This document shows, piece by piece, positions 1 to 9,200 of a stretch of 64,000 nt of DNA. Below the pieces are notes generated by a model. The model was not told the DNA's origin. It ran no database searches and saw nothing but the letters and a program-made list of their open reading frames with translations. A program made the position numbers and the translations under genes. Positions within the stretch are counted from its first letter, which is position 1. Each line of letters begins with the position of its first letter. This DNA comes from DASRHY01 sp035650275 (GTDB lineage: Bacteria > Actinomycetota > Actinomycetes > Propionibacteriales > Kribbellaceae): contig DASRHY010000129.1 in NCBI GenBank assembly GCA_035650275.1, forward strand, positions 14,243 to 78,242, read 5' to 3'.

Positions 1-611
1 TCCACCGGCACGTTCTGCCGGCCGAGGCCGACCAGGAACCCGGCACTCGCCGCGACCGCCACGATGAACTCCGCCGTGTTCACCGAGCCGACGGTCTTGC
101 GCGGCTCCAGGCGTCCGCTGCCGAGCAGCGTCGAGGTGGCCACCGGACCCCAGCCACCGCCACCGGTGGCGTCGATGAACCCGGCCACCAGGCCGAGCGG
201 GCCGAGCAGCCGCCCGGCCGGACGACCGGTCACGACGGCCCGGACGCGGCCGGTCGCGAACCGCGCCAAGATGTACAACCCGAGCCCGATCAGCAGTGCC
301 GCGACCCAGCGCGAGGCGGACTCGGTGGACAGGCCCGAGAGCACGGTCGCGCCGGTGAAGGCGCCAACGCCGCCCGGTACGCCGATCAGTCCGACGACCC
401 GCCAGTCCACGTTGCCGAACCGCCAGTGCGAGATCCCGGAGGCCAGCGTCGTACCCACCTCGGACAGGTGCACGGACGCGGAGGCGACCGCCGGTGTGAT
501 GCCAGCGACCAGCAAGGCGGTCGTCGCCGTCACCCCGTAAGCCATCCCGAGGGTGCCGTCGACGAGCTGGGCCAGCGACCCCAGCAGCGCGACCACGACC
601 AGCTTGCGCAC
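1..611 (-). CDS. TauE/SafE family sulfite/organosulfonate exporter (C-terminus cut by window edge)
   Basis: About 203 codons are visible, reading leftwards from a GTG at 611; the end lies outside the window. The start is supported by a GAGGAGA ribosome binding site ending about six bases upstream. The sequence is a hydrophobic integral membrane protein. Its first TauE-type half is DGTLGMAYGVTATTALLVAG (about residues 16-35), followed by a duplicated repeat with the GFIDATGGGGWGP signature near residue 155. The family moves sulfite, sulfoacetate or related anions across the membrane. Its place downstream of a sulfonate-type ABC importer suggests it exports sulfite released when sulfonates are broken down, which is inference from context. 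There is a 96-base gap to the permease gene, so it may be in the same transcript. Confidence 0.85.
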   Translation of the reverse strand, partial: MRKLVVVALLGSLAQLVDGTLGMAYGVTATTALLVAGITPAVASASVHLSEVGTTLASGISHWRFGNVDWRVVGLIGVPGGVGAFTGATVLSGLSTESASRWVAALLIGLGLYILARFATGRVRAVVTGRPAGRLLGPLGLVAGFIDATGGGGWGPVATSTLLGSGRLEPRKTVGSVNTAEFIVAVAASAGFLVGLGRQNVPV

Positions 612-707
612 GTGTTCTCTCCTCAGGGCGGCGTCACGACGTACCGACGATGAAACCGCACTAACACCACTGTTCTGATCAGGTTTCAGATATTGAGATC
701 CACCCCG

Positions 708-1592
708 TCAGTGCAGCGCGGTGGTGAGGCCGCGGGCGCGCAGGACGCTGCGTTCGAGGGGACGAAAGATCGCGAGCTCGATCCCGACACCGACCAGGAA
801 GATCAGGAAGATGGCGAAGAACACCAGCGACTGGTCGGAAAGCGACATGCCGTTGTGCAGCACCTGACCGAGTCCCTCCCCGAGCTCCGGCGATGTCGCG
901 ATCAGCTCGGCGGCCATCAACGACCGCCAGGAGAACGCCCAACCCTGCTTGAGGCCGCCGAGAAAGCCGGGCAGCGCCGCGGGGAGCAGGATGTACCGCA
1001 CGTTCGCCAGCCGCCCGGCGCCGAGCACCTTGCCGACCCGCGGCAGGATCGGCGGCACCTGGTCGATGCCGGACACCAGCCCGTTCGCGATTGACGGGAC
1101 CGCCCCGAGCAGCACCACGAAATAGATCGCCGAGTCGGTCAGGCCGAACCACAGGATCGCGGCCGGCACCCAGGCCACCGACGGCAGGCTCTGCAGGCCG
1201 GACACCAGCGGGCCGATCCCACGCCGTACGACGGTCAGGGTGGCGATCGCGAGCCCGAGTGGGACGGCGACCAGCAGCGAGATGCCGAACCCGATGAAGG
1301 CACGGTGCACCGACGTCCAGAACCAGCCGAGCAGCTCGCCCTCGCGCACCGACTCGGTCACGTGCGCCCAGACCGCGGCCGGCGACGGCAGCTGGTACTC
1401 CGGCCAGATCGCCAAGGCCCACAACACCTGCCAGATCGCGACCGCGAGAGCCAGCGCCAGCAACGGCGGCAGCACCCGGGACAGCACGGTCCGGACCCGG
1501 CTGCCGCGCCGTTCCGGCCGTGGGATGTCGAGCGCGTCGAGACCTGCGCCGACGTCGCGGGTCTCGTCCGCGACGGTCTCAGTGAGCGGCAT
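708..1592 (-). CDS. ABC transporter permease, sulfonate/taurine/nitrate type (SsuC/TauC-like)
   Basis: 294-residue inner-membrane permease of the BPD_transp_1 family. After a roughly 40-residue cytoplasmic N-terminus there are about six hydrophobic segments. The EAA-like coupling loop is near residue 205 (ALPGFLGGLKQGWAFSWRSL). It would form the channel of a sulfonate, taurine or nitrate-type importer with the neighbouring ATPase and binding protein. The ATG start overlaps the end of the ATPase gene by 14 bases and is preceded by GGGAGGTGAT, so translation is probably coupled. Substrate cannot be read from the permease. The TauE/SafE neighbour favours organosulfur compounds. Confidence 0.9.
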   Translation of the reverse strand: MPLTETVADETRDVGAGLDALDIPRPERRGSRVRTVLSRVLPPLLALALAVAIWQVLWALAIWPEYQLPSPAAVWAHVTESVREGELLGWFWTSVHRAFIGFGISLLVAVPLGLAIATLTVVRRGIGPLVSGLQSLPSVAWVPAAILWFGLTDSAIYFVVLLGAVPSIANGLVSGIDQVPPILPRVGKVLGAGRLANVRYILLPAALPGFLGGLKQGWAFSWRSLMAAELIATSPELGEGLGQVLHNGMSLSDQSLVFFAIFLIFLVGVGIELAIFRPLERSVLRARGLTTALH

Positions 1593-2376
1593 GGCTGCTG
1601 ATCACCTCCCGCAGCCGGACGTTGATCCGGTCCACGACGGCCAGCTCGTCGACGCCGGACACGTCGCCGACGTCCCACTGCTGCACGACCCGACCCGGGC
1701 GCGAGGACAGCAGTACGACGCGCTGGCCGAGCCTGACCGCCTCGCGGACGTCATGGGTGACGAACAGCACGGCGGCGCCCGTGGCCCGCCAGATCCTGAC
1801 CAGCTCCGCCTGCAGGACGTCACGGGTGATCGCGTCCAGGGCGGAGAACGGCTCGTCCATCAGGATCAGCGAGTCCTGCCCGTCGGTCGTACCGTGGGTT
1901 GCTCCGGCCAGCGCACGCGCCAGTGCGACGCGCTGCCGCATACCGCCGGACAGCTCGTGCGGACGCTTGTCGCCCACACCTCCGAGCCGGACCAGCTCGA
2001 GCAGCTCCGCCGTCCGTCGGCGCCGCAGCGACCGCGACAGCCCGGCCAGCCGGAGCGCCAGGTCCACGTTGCCGGCAGCGGTGAGCCACGGCATCAATGC
2101 CGGCTCCTGGAACACCACGGCAGGCCGGCCGGTGGACAGCTCGATCCGGCCGGTGCTCGGCGCGTCCAGCCCCGCCACCAGGTTGAGCAGAGTGGTCTTG
2201 CCGCACCCGGAGGCACCCAGCAGGCAGACGAACTCGCCGGGTGCGACATCGAGGTCGACCTGCTCGAGCGCGGTCACCGCCGACGCGCCGTCGCCGAAGG
2301 TCTTGCCCACGGCGCTGAGCCGGACGGCCGGCGCGCTCACCCGGGCGACCTCGCGAACCGCGACCGTTGCCGTCAC
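1579..2376 (-). CDS. ABC transporter ATPase, sulfonate/nitrate/taurine type (SsuB/TauB-like)
   Basis: 265 residues with a complete nucleotide-binding domain: Walker A GASGCGKT near residue 54, Q-loop VFQEPALMPW, signature LSGGMRQR near 145, Walker B LILMDEP near 172 and the switch histidine in VTHDV. This set is typical of the NrtD/SsuB ATPases that power uptake of sulfonates, taurine or nitrate. It starts at a GTG seven bases after the binding-protein stop codon and overlaps the permease start, so the three genes form one operon. Function as the importer motor is secure; substrate is inferred from the neighbours. Confidence 0.93.
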   Translation of the reverse strand: MTATVAVREVARVSAPAVRLSAVGKTFGDGASAVTALEQVDLDVAPGEFVCLLGASGCGKTTLLNLVAGLDAPSTGRIELSTGRPAVVFQEPALMPWLTAAGNVDLALRLAGLSRSLRRRRTAELLELVRLGGVGDKRPHELSGGMRQRVALARALAGATHGTTDGQDSLILMDEPFSALDAITRDVLQAELVRIWRATGAAVLFVTHDVREAVRLGQRVVLLSSRPGRVVQQWDVGDVSGVDELAVVDRINVRLREVISSHAAH

Positions 2377-2382
2377 CGGGCG

Positions 2383-3477
2383 CTACTTCCGGTCCAGGCC
2401 GGCGGCGTCCACTCCGGGCTTGCCGGCCTGCTCGAGCACCTCGTTCAGCGCGCCGAGGTCCGCGAACCCGGCGACGTCCGCCGGCTCCTTCGCCACCGCC
2501 GCGGTGACCGCGTCCTTGGCGAGCTGCGGGAACGTGCCGGCGACGGGGTCGACGGTGAGCGTGATGTTGCCGAACGCGCGGTCGATCACGGCCGGCTTGA
2601 GCTCCTTGCCGGTGAGCGCCTTGAGCTGCGCGTTCACCGCCGTCTTCGCCGCCGCCTCGTCCGCGTTCGCATTGTCCGTCGCGGCGACCAGGCCCTTCAG
2701 CAGCGCACGCACGGTCTGCGGGTGCTCCCGCAGGAACTTCGTGCGCACGATCAGCACCGTGGTCGGGAACTTCCCGTCCGGCCACAAGGCGGCCTCGTCC
2801 AGCAGCACCTTCGCGCCGGCGTCGAGCACCAGCCGGGACGACCATGGCTCCGGCAGCCAGGCGGCGTCGACCTTGCCCTGCTTGAACGCGTCGAGCGTCT
2901 GCGCGTTCTCGAGGTTGGTGACCTTCACCTTGCCGGTCAGGCCCTTCTCGGACAGCCACTTCTTCAGCGACACGTCCTGGGTGTTGCCGAGCTGCGGGGT
3001 GACGACGGTCTTGCCGACCAGGTCCTCGGGCTTGCCGATGCCGTCGCGGACGACGAACTGTGCGCCGCCGGTGGTGGCACCGGCAACCAGCCGGACCGCT
3101 TCACCGTTCGACTTCGCGTACGCGTTGATCGCCGGTCCGGAACCGATGAAAGTCGCATCCAGCGAGCCGCCGAGCAGTGCGCCGACCGCCTCAGGTCCGG
3201 CGTTGAACTTGGTCGGCAGGAGCTTGGTGCCGGCGCCGAGCTCCTGGGTGAACAGGCCCTTCTCGAGCCCGACCAGGGCGGCCGCATGCGTGACGTTCGG
3301 GAAGTAGCCGAGCCGGAGCTCGGCTGCGGGACCCTGGTCCGCGACAGCGCTTGCCGGCTGCGGGTCGTCCTCCGCGCGCGAGCAGGCGGACAGCCCGGCG
3401 ACCATTGCCAGGGCGGACAGTGCGGTGACGGTACGGCGGATCGACGCGCGCGGCGTCGTACGGGTCAGGATGCTCAC
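2383..3477 (-). CDS. ABC transporter substrate-binding lipoprotein, sulfonate/taurine type (SsuA-like)
   Basis: 364 residues from a GTG at 3477, chosen because it gives a proper lipoprotein signal (basic n-region, hydrophobic core LSALAMVAGL, lipobox LSAC) and has an AAGAGG-type site upstream; the reading frame stays open further upstream without a signal. The mature part has the SsuA/NMT1 fold signature LRLGYFPNVTHAAALVG, then FIGSGPAINAYAKSNG and AAWLPEPW in the ligand cleft. It should capture a small sulfonate or similar anion outside the membrane and hand it to the permease. First gene of the importer operon. A possible -10 (GATACT, minus strand) lies at 3570-3565. Sulfonate against nitrate or thiamine precursor cannot be settled from sequence alone. 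Confidence 0.88.
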   Translation of the reverse strand: MSILTRTTPRASIRRTVTALSALAMVAGLSACSRAEDDPQPASAVADQGPAAELRLGYFPNVTHAAALVGLEKGLFTQELGAGTKLLPTKFNAGPEAVGALLGGSLDATFIGSGPAINAYAKSNGEAVRLVAGATTGGAQFVVRDGIGKPEDLVGKTVVTPQLGNTQDVSLKKWLSEKGLTGKVKVTNLENAQTLDAFKQGKVDAAWLPEPWSSRLVLDAGAKVLLDEAALWPDGKFPTTVLIVRTKFLREHPQTVRALLKGLVAATDNANADEAAAKTAVNAQLKALTGKELKPAVIDRAFGNITLTVDPVAGTFPQLAKDAVTAAVAKEPADVAGFADLGALNEVLEQAGKPGVDAAGLDRK

Positions 3478-3586
3478 GTGGCGGCCTCTTGAGGTGCGTC
3501 GAGTCGGGATGTGTGAGCGATCAGTCAAACACGACAAACTCAATCGGATCAGTGTGCTTACTTCAGTATCACCAGGCGAGACGCGC

Positions 3587-6500
3587 TCACTCCCAGAACA
3601 GCCGGTCCACCACGGCCCGGGCTCGGCGCGTCGTACGCCGGTAGTCGTCACCGAACCGGCCGACGTCCCCCGCCGGGTAGCCGAGCACCTGCGCCACCGC
3701 GGCCAGCTCGCGCGGCTCGCGCGGCAGCGAGTTGCCCGGCCGGCCACGGACCAGCATCACCGCGTTGCGGACCCGGGTCGCCATCCGCCAGGCGAGCGTC
3801 AGCGCGTCGGCGTCCGCGGCGGTGACCAGCTCCGCGTCGACCGCCACCCGCAGCGCGGCCAGCGTCCGGGTGGTACGCAGCTCCGGCACCCGGTGCGCCT
3901 CGCGCAGCTGCAGCAGCTGCACGGTCCACTCGATGTCGGCCAGGCCGCCGCGACCGAGCTTGGTGTGCGTCGCCGGGTCCGCACCGCGCGGCAGCCGTTC
4001 GGCATCCACCCGGGCCTTGATCCGGCGGATCTCCACCGCGTCGTCGTCGCGCAGCCCGCTCGCGGGGTACCGCAGCGGGTCGATCAGCTCGGCGAACGCC
4101 GTCCGCAGCCGCTCGTCCCCGCACAGCGGGTCGGCGCGCAGCAGCGCCTGCGCCTCCCAGACCGCCGACCAGCGCTGGTAGTAGGACCGGTACGACGCCA
4201 GCGTGCGGACGAGCGGACCCTGACGGCCCTCCGGACGCAGGTCGGCGTCCACCACCAGGGCCGGGTCCGCGCCCGGCTGCGCGAGCAGCCGTCGTACCTC
4301 GCCGGCGACCTGGGTGGCGAAGTCGGTGGCCAGTTTCTCCTCCGCGCCCGGCAGCGGGTCGTGCACGAACATCACGTCGGCGTCGCTGCCGTAGCCCAGC
4401 TCGTGCCCGCCGAACCGTCCCATCGCGACGATCGCGAGCCGGGTCGGCGGCTCGTCCAGCCGGCGGGCGCCGGCGACCGTGCGGGTCGCGACGTCCAGGG
4501 TCGCCGCCAGCGTGGCGGTCGTGACGTCGCTGATCGACTCCCCCACCGCCCCGACGTCGAGCAGCCCGGACAGGTCCGCCGCCGCGGCCCGGAACAGCTC
4601 CCGGCGGCGGACCGCGCGGATGCCGGCCACGGCCGCATCGGCGTCGTCCTGCCGGCGGCCGGCCGCGGTCATCTCGGTCAGCAGCGCGTCCAGCCCGCGC
4701 GGCGCCAGCTCGCGGTCGTCGGCGAGCATCGCGCACGCCTCCGGCGCCCGCCGCAGCAGGTCGACCGCGAACCGCCCGGTGCCGAGCAGGTGCGCGAGCC
4801 GCTGCGCGCTGGCGGTCTCGTCGCGCAGCTGGCGCAGGTACCACGGGGTGGCGCCGAGGGTGTCGGAGATCTGCCGGAACGCGAGCAGCCCTGCATCCGG
4901 GTCGGGCGCCTCGGCGAACCAGCCCAGCATCACCGGCAGCAGCGCCCGCTGCAGCGCCGCCCGCCGGCTCACCCCACTGGACAGCGCCTCGATCTGGCGC
5001 AGCGCCTGGGCGGGATCGGCGTACCCGAGCGCGGTGAGCCGCTGCTTCGCGGCGTCCGGGGTGAGCCGCGCCTCCTCGCCCGGGATCCGCGCGACCGCGG
5101 CGAGCAGCGGCCGGTAGAACAGCTTCTCGTGCAGCCGCCGGACCTCGAGCGCGTGCCGCTTCCACTCCGTGGTCAGCTCCGCCACCGGCTCCGTGGTGAA
5201 CCCGAGCGAGCGGCCGAGCCGGCGCAGGTCCGCGTCATCGTCCGGCACCTGATGGGTACGACGGAGCCGGTACAGCTGGATCCGGTGCTCCATCGAGCGC
5301 AGGAACCGGTACGCGTCGGCCAGGGTGGCGCCGTCGGTCCGGCCCACGTACCCGCGCCGGGTCAGATGCTCCAACGCGACCAGGGTGATGCCGCTGCGCA
5401 CCTTCTCGTCGCTGCGGCCGTGCACCAGCTGCAGCAGCTGGACCGCGAACTCCACGTCGCGCAGCCCGCCGCGCCCGAGCTTGAGCTGCCGGTCCGCCTC
5501 GGCGGCCGGGATGTGGTCGACGACCCGGCGGCGCATCGCCTGGACGTCGTCGACGAACCCGTCCCGGTCCGCCGCGGTCCAGACCAGCGGGCGGATCGCC
5601 TCGACGTACCGGCTGCCCAGCTCGGCGTCGCCGGCCACCGGCCGGGCCTTGAGCAGCGCCTGGAACTCCCAGGTCTTGGCCCAGCGGCGGTAGTACGCGA
5701 GATGGCTGTCCAAGGTGCGCACCAGCGGGCCCGCCTTGCCCTCCGGCCGCAGCGCGGCGTCGACCGGCCAGAGCGTGCCCTCAGCGGTGTGGTCGGAGCA
5801 GATCCGCATCGTCGCGGCGGCCAGCTGGGACGCGGTCCGCAGGGCCGGCTCCTCCGGCTCGCCCTCGAGCGGCTCGGCCACGAACAAGACGTCGACATCG
5901 CTGACGTAGTTCAGCTCCCGGCCACCGCACTTGCCCATCGCGATCACGGCGAGCCGGCACTGCGGCGCGGAGTCCGGCAGCTCACGGCGGGCGATATCGA
6001 GCGCGGCCTGCAACGCACCCGCCGCCAGCTCCGCGAGCACTGCCGCGACCTCGTCCACCAGCAGCCCCTCGGCCAGGTCGCGCGCCGCGAGCCGGAGCAG
6101 CAGCCGGCGGTACTCGACCCGGAGCGCGTCCACCGGATGCTCGGCCTCGACCGCGGTGGCCAGCCGGGCCGCGACGTCGTCCGCGCTCGGCCGCGCCGCC
6201 GCCAGCGCCGGGTCGGCCAGGTCGTACCAGTGCCGTGGATGGTGAGCGAGGTGTCGGCCGAACGCCTCACTCGCCCCCAGTACGACGGTGAGCCGATGCC
6301 GGAAGTCCGGGTCGACCTCGAGGGTTCGGGCGAACGCGTCCAGGTCGTGTTCGCCGCGTTCCAAGGCCTCGACCATCCCGACCAGGCCGGCCAGCGCAAG
6401 GTCCGGGTCCGCGGTCACGGACAGCGACGCGACCAGGTCGTCGGTCACGAGCGGAGTGTGCCGGGACAGCCTGTCCAGCCGCTCCAGCCGGGCCGCCGAC

Positions 6501-6595
6501 CGGCTCGCGTCGGTGAACCCGAGCCGCACCAGCCTGACCTCGTCCGACCCGCTCCGCTCCCCCGGAAACGGCGACGGCGGCTGACCCTGGCTCAC
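3587..6595 (-). CDS. glnE: Bifunctional glutamine synthetase adenylyltransferase / adenylyl-removing enzyme
   Basis: 1002 residues, the usual length for actinobacterial GlnE. Two nucleotidyltransferase domains are present. The N-terminal adenylyl-removing half carries GKCGGRELNYVSDVDVLF, and the C-terminal adenylylating half carries GRFGGHELGYGSDADVMF. Each is followed by its helical GlnD/PII-uridylyltransferase-like segment. The enzyme attaches or removes AMP on a tyrosine of glutamine synthetase in response to nitrogen status. A GTG start at 6595 is used; no strong ribosome binding site is visible, so a start a few codons downstream is possible. It lies directly downstream of glnA2 on the same strand but is separated from it by a strong hairpin at 6638-6696, so it may have its own promoter. 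The pairing glnA2-glnE is conserved in actinobacteria. Confidence 0.96.
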   Translation of the reverse strand: MSQGQPPSPFPGERSGSDEVRLVRLGFTDASRSAARLERLDRLSRHTPLVTDDLVASLSVTADPDLALAGLVGMVEALERGEHDLDAFARTLEVDPDFRHRLTVVLGASEAFGRHLAHHPRHWYDLADPALAAARPSADDVAARLATAVEAEHPVDALRVEYRRLLLRLAARDLAEGLLVDEVAAVLAELAAGALQAALDIARRELPDSAPQCRLAVIAMGKCGGRELNYVSDVDVLFVAEPLEGEPEEPALRTASQLAAATMRICSDHTAEGTLWPVDAALRPEGKAGPLVRTLDSHLAYYRRWAKTWEFQALLKARPVAGDAELGSRYVEAIRPLVWTAADRDGFVDDVQAMRRRVVDHIPAAEADRQLKLGRGGLRDVEFAVQLLQLVHGRSDEKVRSGITLVALEHLTRRGYVGRTDGATLADAYRFLRSMEHRIQLYRLRRTHQVPDDDADLRRLGRSLGFTTEPVAELTTEWKRHALEVRRLHEKLFYRPLLAAVARIPGEEARLTPDAAKQRLTALGYADPAQALRQIEALSSGVSRRAALQRALLPVMLGWFAEAPDPDAGLLAFRQISDTLGATPWYLRQLRDETASAQRLAHLLGTGRFAVDLLRRAPEACAMLADDRELAPRGLDALLTEMTAAGRRQDDADAAVAGIRAVRRRELFRAAAADLSGLLDVGAVGESISDVTTATLAATLDVATRTVAGARRLDEPPTRLAIVAMGRFGGHELGYGSDADVMFVHDPLPGAEEKLATDFATQVAGEVRRLLAQPGADPALVVDADLRPEGRQGPLVRTLASYRSYYQRWSAVWEAQALLRADPLCGDERLRTAFAELIDPLRYPASGLRDDDAVEIRRIKARVDAERLPRGADPATHTKLGRGGLADIEWTVQLLQLREAHRVPELRTTRTLAALRVAVDAELVTAADADALTLAWRMATRVRNAVMLVRGRPGNSLPREPRELAAVAQVLGYPAGDVGRFGDDYRRTTRRARAVVDRLFWE

Positions 6596-6637
6596 GCCCG
6601 CAAGGCTATCGAGTCCGCCCTGCGCCGACGTGATCCG

Positions 6638-6696
6638 ACTTCCCAGAGGGACACGCCGGCACCACGGCTCGGCGACGGCGTGTCCCTACGGGAAGT
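6638..6696 (-). terminator. Hairpin between glnA2 and glnE
   Basis: Arms 6638-6658 and 6676-6696 pair at 19 of 21 positions (outer ACTTCC/GGAAGT, inner AGGGACACGCCG/CGGCGTGTCCCT) around a 17-base loop. It sits after the glnA2 stop and before the glnE start, so it most likely ends or attenuates the glnA2 transcript. No T tract follows, as is common in high-GC actinobacteria. Confidence 0.7.
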
Positions 6697-6771
6697 TGCG
6701 AGGCAGGCGACCTGGTGACTAAGTGGCAAACCTTCTCGGTGTTCGCGGCAGCGGTTCCCGTTACTCGCCGG

Positions 6772-8109
6772 TCACAGCACCGGAAGCAGCTTCTGCCGCT
6801 CGAACGGGGTGACCTGCTTGCGGTAGTCGGCCCACTCGGTGCGCTTGTTCCGCAGGAAGAAGTCGAAGACGTGCTCGCCGAGTGTCTCGGCGACCAGCTC
6901 GGACTCCTCCATCGCGTGGATCGCCTCCGCCAGGCTGCTCGGCAGCGGCTTGATCCCGAGCGCACGGCGCTCCCGGTCGGTCAGCGACCAGACGTCGTCC
7001 TCGGCCTCGCGCGGCAGGTCGTAGCCGTCCTCGATCCCCTTCAGCCCGGCCGCGAGCAGCAGCGCGAAGGCCAGGTACGGGTTCGCCGCCGAGTCCAGCG
7101 AGCGGAACTCGATCCGGCTGGACTGCGACTTGTGCGGCTTGTACATCGGCACCCGGACCAGCGCGGACCGGTTGTTGTGCCCCCAGCAGACGTACGACGG
7201 CGCCTCGCCGCCGGCCGCGAGCCGCTTGTACGAGTTCACCCACTGGTTCGTCACCGCGGTGATCTCGGCCGCGTGCCGCAGCACCCCGCCGATGAAGGCC
7301 CGGCCGGTCTTGGACAGCTGGTACTGCGCGCCGGCCTCGAAGAACGCGTTCCGGTCGCCCTCGAACAGCGACACGTGCGTGTGCATCCCGGAGCCGGGGT
7401 GGTCGGACAGCGGCTTGGGCATGAACGACGCGTAGATGCCCTGGCTGAGCGCGACCTCTTTGACCACCACCCGGAACGTCATGACGTTGTCCGCGGTGGT
7501 CAGCGCGTCGGCGTACCGCAGGTCGATCTCCTGCTGGCCCGGCCCGCCCTCGTGGTGGCTGAACTCGACCGAGATGCCCATCGCCTCGAGCATCGTGATC
7601 GCCTCGCGGCGGAAGTCGTTCCCGACGCCCTGCGGGGTGTGGTCGAAGTATCCGGACGAGTCCACCGGCACCGGCTCGGCATCGGGCGACTGTGGCTGCT
7701 TGAACAGGAAGAACTCGACCTCGGGGTGGGTGTAGAACGTGAACCCGAGGTCGGCGGCCTTCGCCAGGGTGCGCTTGAGCACGTACCGGGGGTCGGCGTA
7801 CGACGGGGAGCCGTCCGGCATCAGGATGTCGCAGAACATCCGCGCCGTGCCGTGGGTCTCGCCGCGCCACGGCAGGATCTGGAACGTCGACGGGTCGGGC
7901 TTGGCGAGCATGTCCGCCTCGTACACCCGGGCGAACCCCTCGATCGCGGAGCCGTCGAACCCGATCCCCTCGGCGAACGCGCCCTCCAGCTCGGCGGGCG
8001 CGACCGCGACGGACTTCAGGAACCCGAGCACGTCGGTGAACCACAGCCGCACGAACCGTACGTCGCGCTCCTCCAGCGCCCGCAGCACGAACTCCTGCTG
8101 CTTGTCCAT
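6772..8109 (-). CDS. glnA2: Type I glutamine synthetase-like enzyme, GlnA2 class
   Basis: 445 residues from an ATG at 8109, chosen over an in-frame ATG 11 codons upstream because AGGAGGT sits eight bases before it. Motifs of class I glutamine synthetase are present: GFDGSAIEGFARVYEADM near residue 50, the metal and glutamate ligands in HPEVEFFLF, HHEGGPGQQEIDLRYAD, GSGMHTHVSLF, and NRSALVRVP in the ATP region. The tyrosine of the adenylylation-type motif YDLP is present near residue 363, so modification by the neighbouring GlnE is possible. In streptomycetes GlnA2-type proteins have been linked to glutamylation of polyamines rather than ammonia assimilation, so the true acceptor is uncertain. 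Position next to glnE identifies it as the glnA2 orthologue. Confidence 0.92.
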   Translation of the reverse strand: MDKQQEFVLRALEERDVRFVRLWFTDVLGFLKSVAVAPAELEGAFAEGIGFDGSAIEGFARVYEADMLAKPDPSTFQILPWRGETHGTARMFCDILMPDGSPSYADPRYVLKRTLAKAADLGFTFYTHPEVEFFLFKQPQSPDAEPVPVDSSGYFDHTPQGVGNDFRREAITMLEAMGISVEFSHHEGGPGQQEIDLRYADALTTADNVMTFRVVVKEVALSQGIYASFMPKPLSDHPGSGMHTHVSLFEGDRNAFFEAGAQYQLSKTGRAFIGGVLRHAAEITAVTNQWVNSYKRLAAGGEAPSYVCWGHNNRSALVRVPMYKPHKSQSSRIEFRSLDSAANPYLAFALLLAAGLKGIEDGYDLPREAEDDVWSLTDRERRALGIKPLPSSLAEAIHAMEESELVAETLGEHVFDFFLRNKRTEWADYRKQVTPFERQKLLPVL

Positions 8110-8181
8110 CGCGGCGCACCTCCTAGGTGATCCGGGCAGCATGCGGCGACCCGCTGACGCGGCCAGTGTGCCCGGCCCGTG

Positions 8182-8694
8182 TTACCCCGACATTACGTCG
8201 CCGCCCAGACGCCGCCGCATCACCACGCGCGGACCGAGCGCGTCGAGCCCGAGCCGACCCTCGTTCGCGCGCAGCGCCCGCAGCTCCGGACCGGGATCGT
8301 CGACGGCCTCGAAGCCACGCGTGGCGTAGAACGGGCCGTTCCACGGCACCTCCGCGAACGTGCTCAGCGTCACCACGTCGTATCCCTGATCCGTGGCCCA
8401 CGCGCAGACCGCCTCGAGCAGCGCGGTGCCGACGCCGGACCGGGCGTGCTCGGGGTGCACCGAGAGCTGTTCCAGGTGCGCCTCGCCATCGACCTCCTCG
8501 ATGGTGGCGAACCCGTACACCGGCGTGCCCGCGACCAGTACCTGCAGCGCTTCCGCGTAGTCGGCCGGGTCGCTGGTACCCGATGGCAAAGGGCCGATGC
8601 CGGCCTGGGCGAACAGCTCGTCGGCGGCCGCCTCGATCGCCGGCAACCACTCCAGGTCCGCCGGCGCGGCGGGTCTGATCGCGAATCTGGTCAC
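8182..8694 (-). CDS. GNAT family N-acetyltransferase
   Basis: 170 residues from a GTG. The acetyl-CoA binding motif A is clear: LEQLSVHPEHARSGVGTALL near residue 73, followed by a typical motif-B-like VVTLSTFAEVPWNGPFYATR and the C-terminal GF...D strand. GNAT enzymes transfer an acetyl or acyl group from CoA to an amine on a small molecule or protein. The substrate cannot be read from the sequence. It lies 72 bases before glnA2 on the same strand and could be co-transcribed with it. No clear ribosome binding site; a GGGAGAG lies about 15 bases upstream of the start. Confidence 0.85.
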   Translation of the reverse strand: MTRFAIRPAAPADLEWLPAIEAAADELFAQAGIGPLPSGTSDPADYAEALQVLVAGTPVYGFATIEEVDGEAHLEQLSVHPEHARSGVGTALLEAVCAWATDQGYDVVTLSTFAEVPWNGPFYATRGFEAVDDPGPELRALRANEGRLGLDALGPRVVMRRRLGGDVMSG

Positions 8695-8750
8695 AGAAGA
8701 CCACGCTCTCTCCCGGTCAGGGTGGACGACACCTGGGCAGGGCTCCCCGC

Positions 8751-8756
8751 TACGGT
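8751..8756 (+). promoter_or_regulatory. Putative -10 box of a leaderless transcript for the DCC protein gene
   Basis: TACGGT lies six bases before the GTG at 8763. No Shine-Dalgarno sequence is seen. The spacing fits a transcript starting at the start codon, which favours GTG 8763 over GTG 8757. Confidence 0.45.
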
Positions 8757-8762
8757 GTGAAC

Positions 8763-9197
8763 GTGACCAGCATGCCCGGTGGTCGGGCCGTCCGGCCGAT
8801 CATGATCTTCGACGGCGACTGCGCGTTCTGCACCTCGAGCGCGCAGTGGCTGCAGCGCCGGCTGAAGTCCGACGCCGCGGTCGAGCCGTGGCAGTACCTC
8901 GATCTGGCGCTGTACGGGACCGACGCGCACCGCGCGCAGCACGAGGTGATCTGGGTCGACTACACCGGCAAGCTGTACGGCGGCGCGCAGGCGTTCGCGC
9001 AGTGGCTGATCCACTCCGGCGGAGCGTGGCGGCATGTCGGCCTGCTGCTCACCGTTCCGCCGGTGCGCTGGATCGCGGCCGGCGTCTACCGGATGGTCGC
9101 GAACAACCGGGAGCGGATGCCGGGCGGCACGCCTGCCTGCGCGATCCGCCCGGACCGTCCGCACCACCCGAGCAGCAAGCCGGACGACGCCGCCTGA
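8763..9197 (+). CDS. Thiol-disulfide oxidoreductase DCC family (DUF393) protein
   Basis: 144 residues from GTG 8763 (146 if the GTG at 8757 is used). The family hallmark is at the N-terminus: IMIFDGDCAFC, a DxxCxxC redox motif in a thioredoxin-like fold. The second family signature, KLYGGAQAFAQWL, is near residue 60. A hydrophobic stretch HVGLLLTVPPVRWIAAGVYRMV follows and may be amphipathic or membrane-associated. DCC proteins are thought to carry out thiol-disulfide exchange but their partners are poorly known. They are often encoded beside HTTM membrane proteins, as here, where the HTTM gene converges from the right. Confidence 0.85.
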   Translation: MTSMPGGRAVRPIMIFDGDCAFCTSSAQWLQRRLKSDAAVEPWQYLDLALYGTDAHRAQHEVIWVDYTGKLYGGAQAFAQWLIHSGGAWRHVGLLLTVPPVRWIAAGVYRMVANNRERMPGGTPACAIRPDRPHHPSSKPDDAA

Positions 9198-9200
9198 CCG

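Noticed and set aside
1240..3492. 750-codon plus-strand open frame
   Set aside because: Antisense to the ABC importer operon; composition is typical of a GC-rich shadow frame and no motif is visible.
3425..6718. 1097-codon plus-strand open frame
   Set aside because: It is the antisense shadow of glnE: Arg/Gln/Pro/Val-rich with no domain pattern, while the minus strand gives a complete GlnE.
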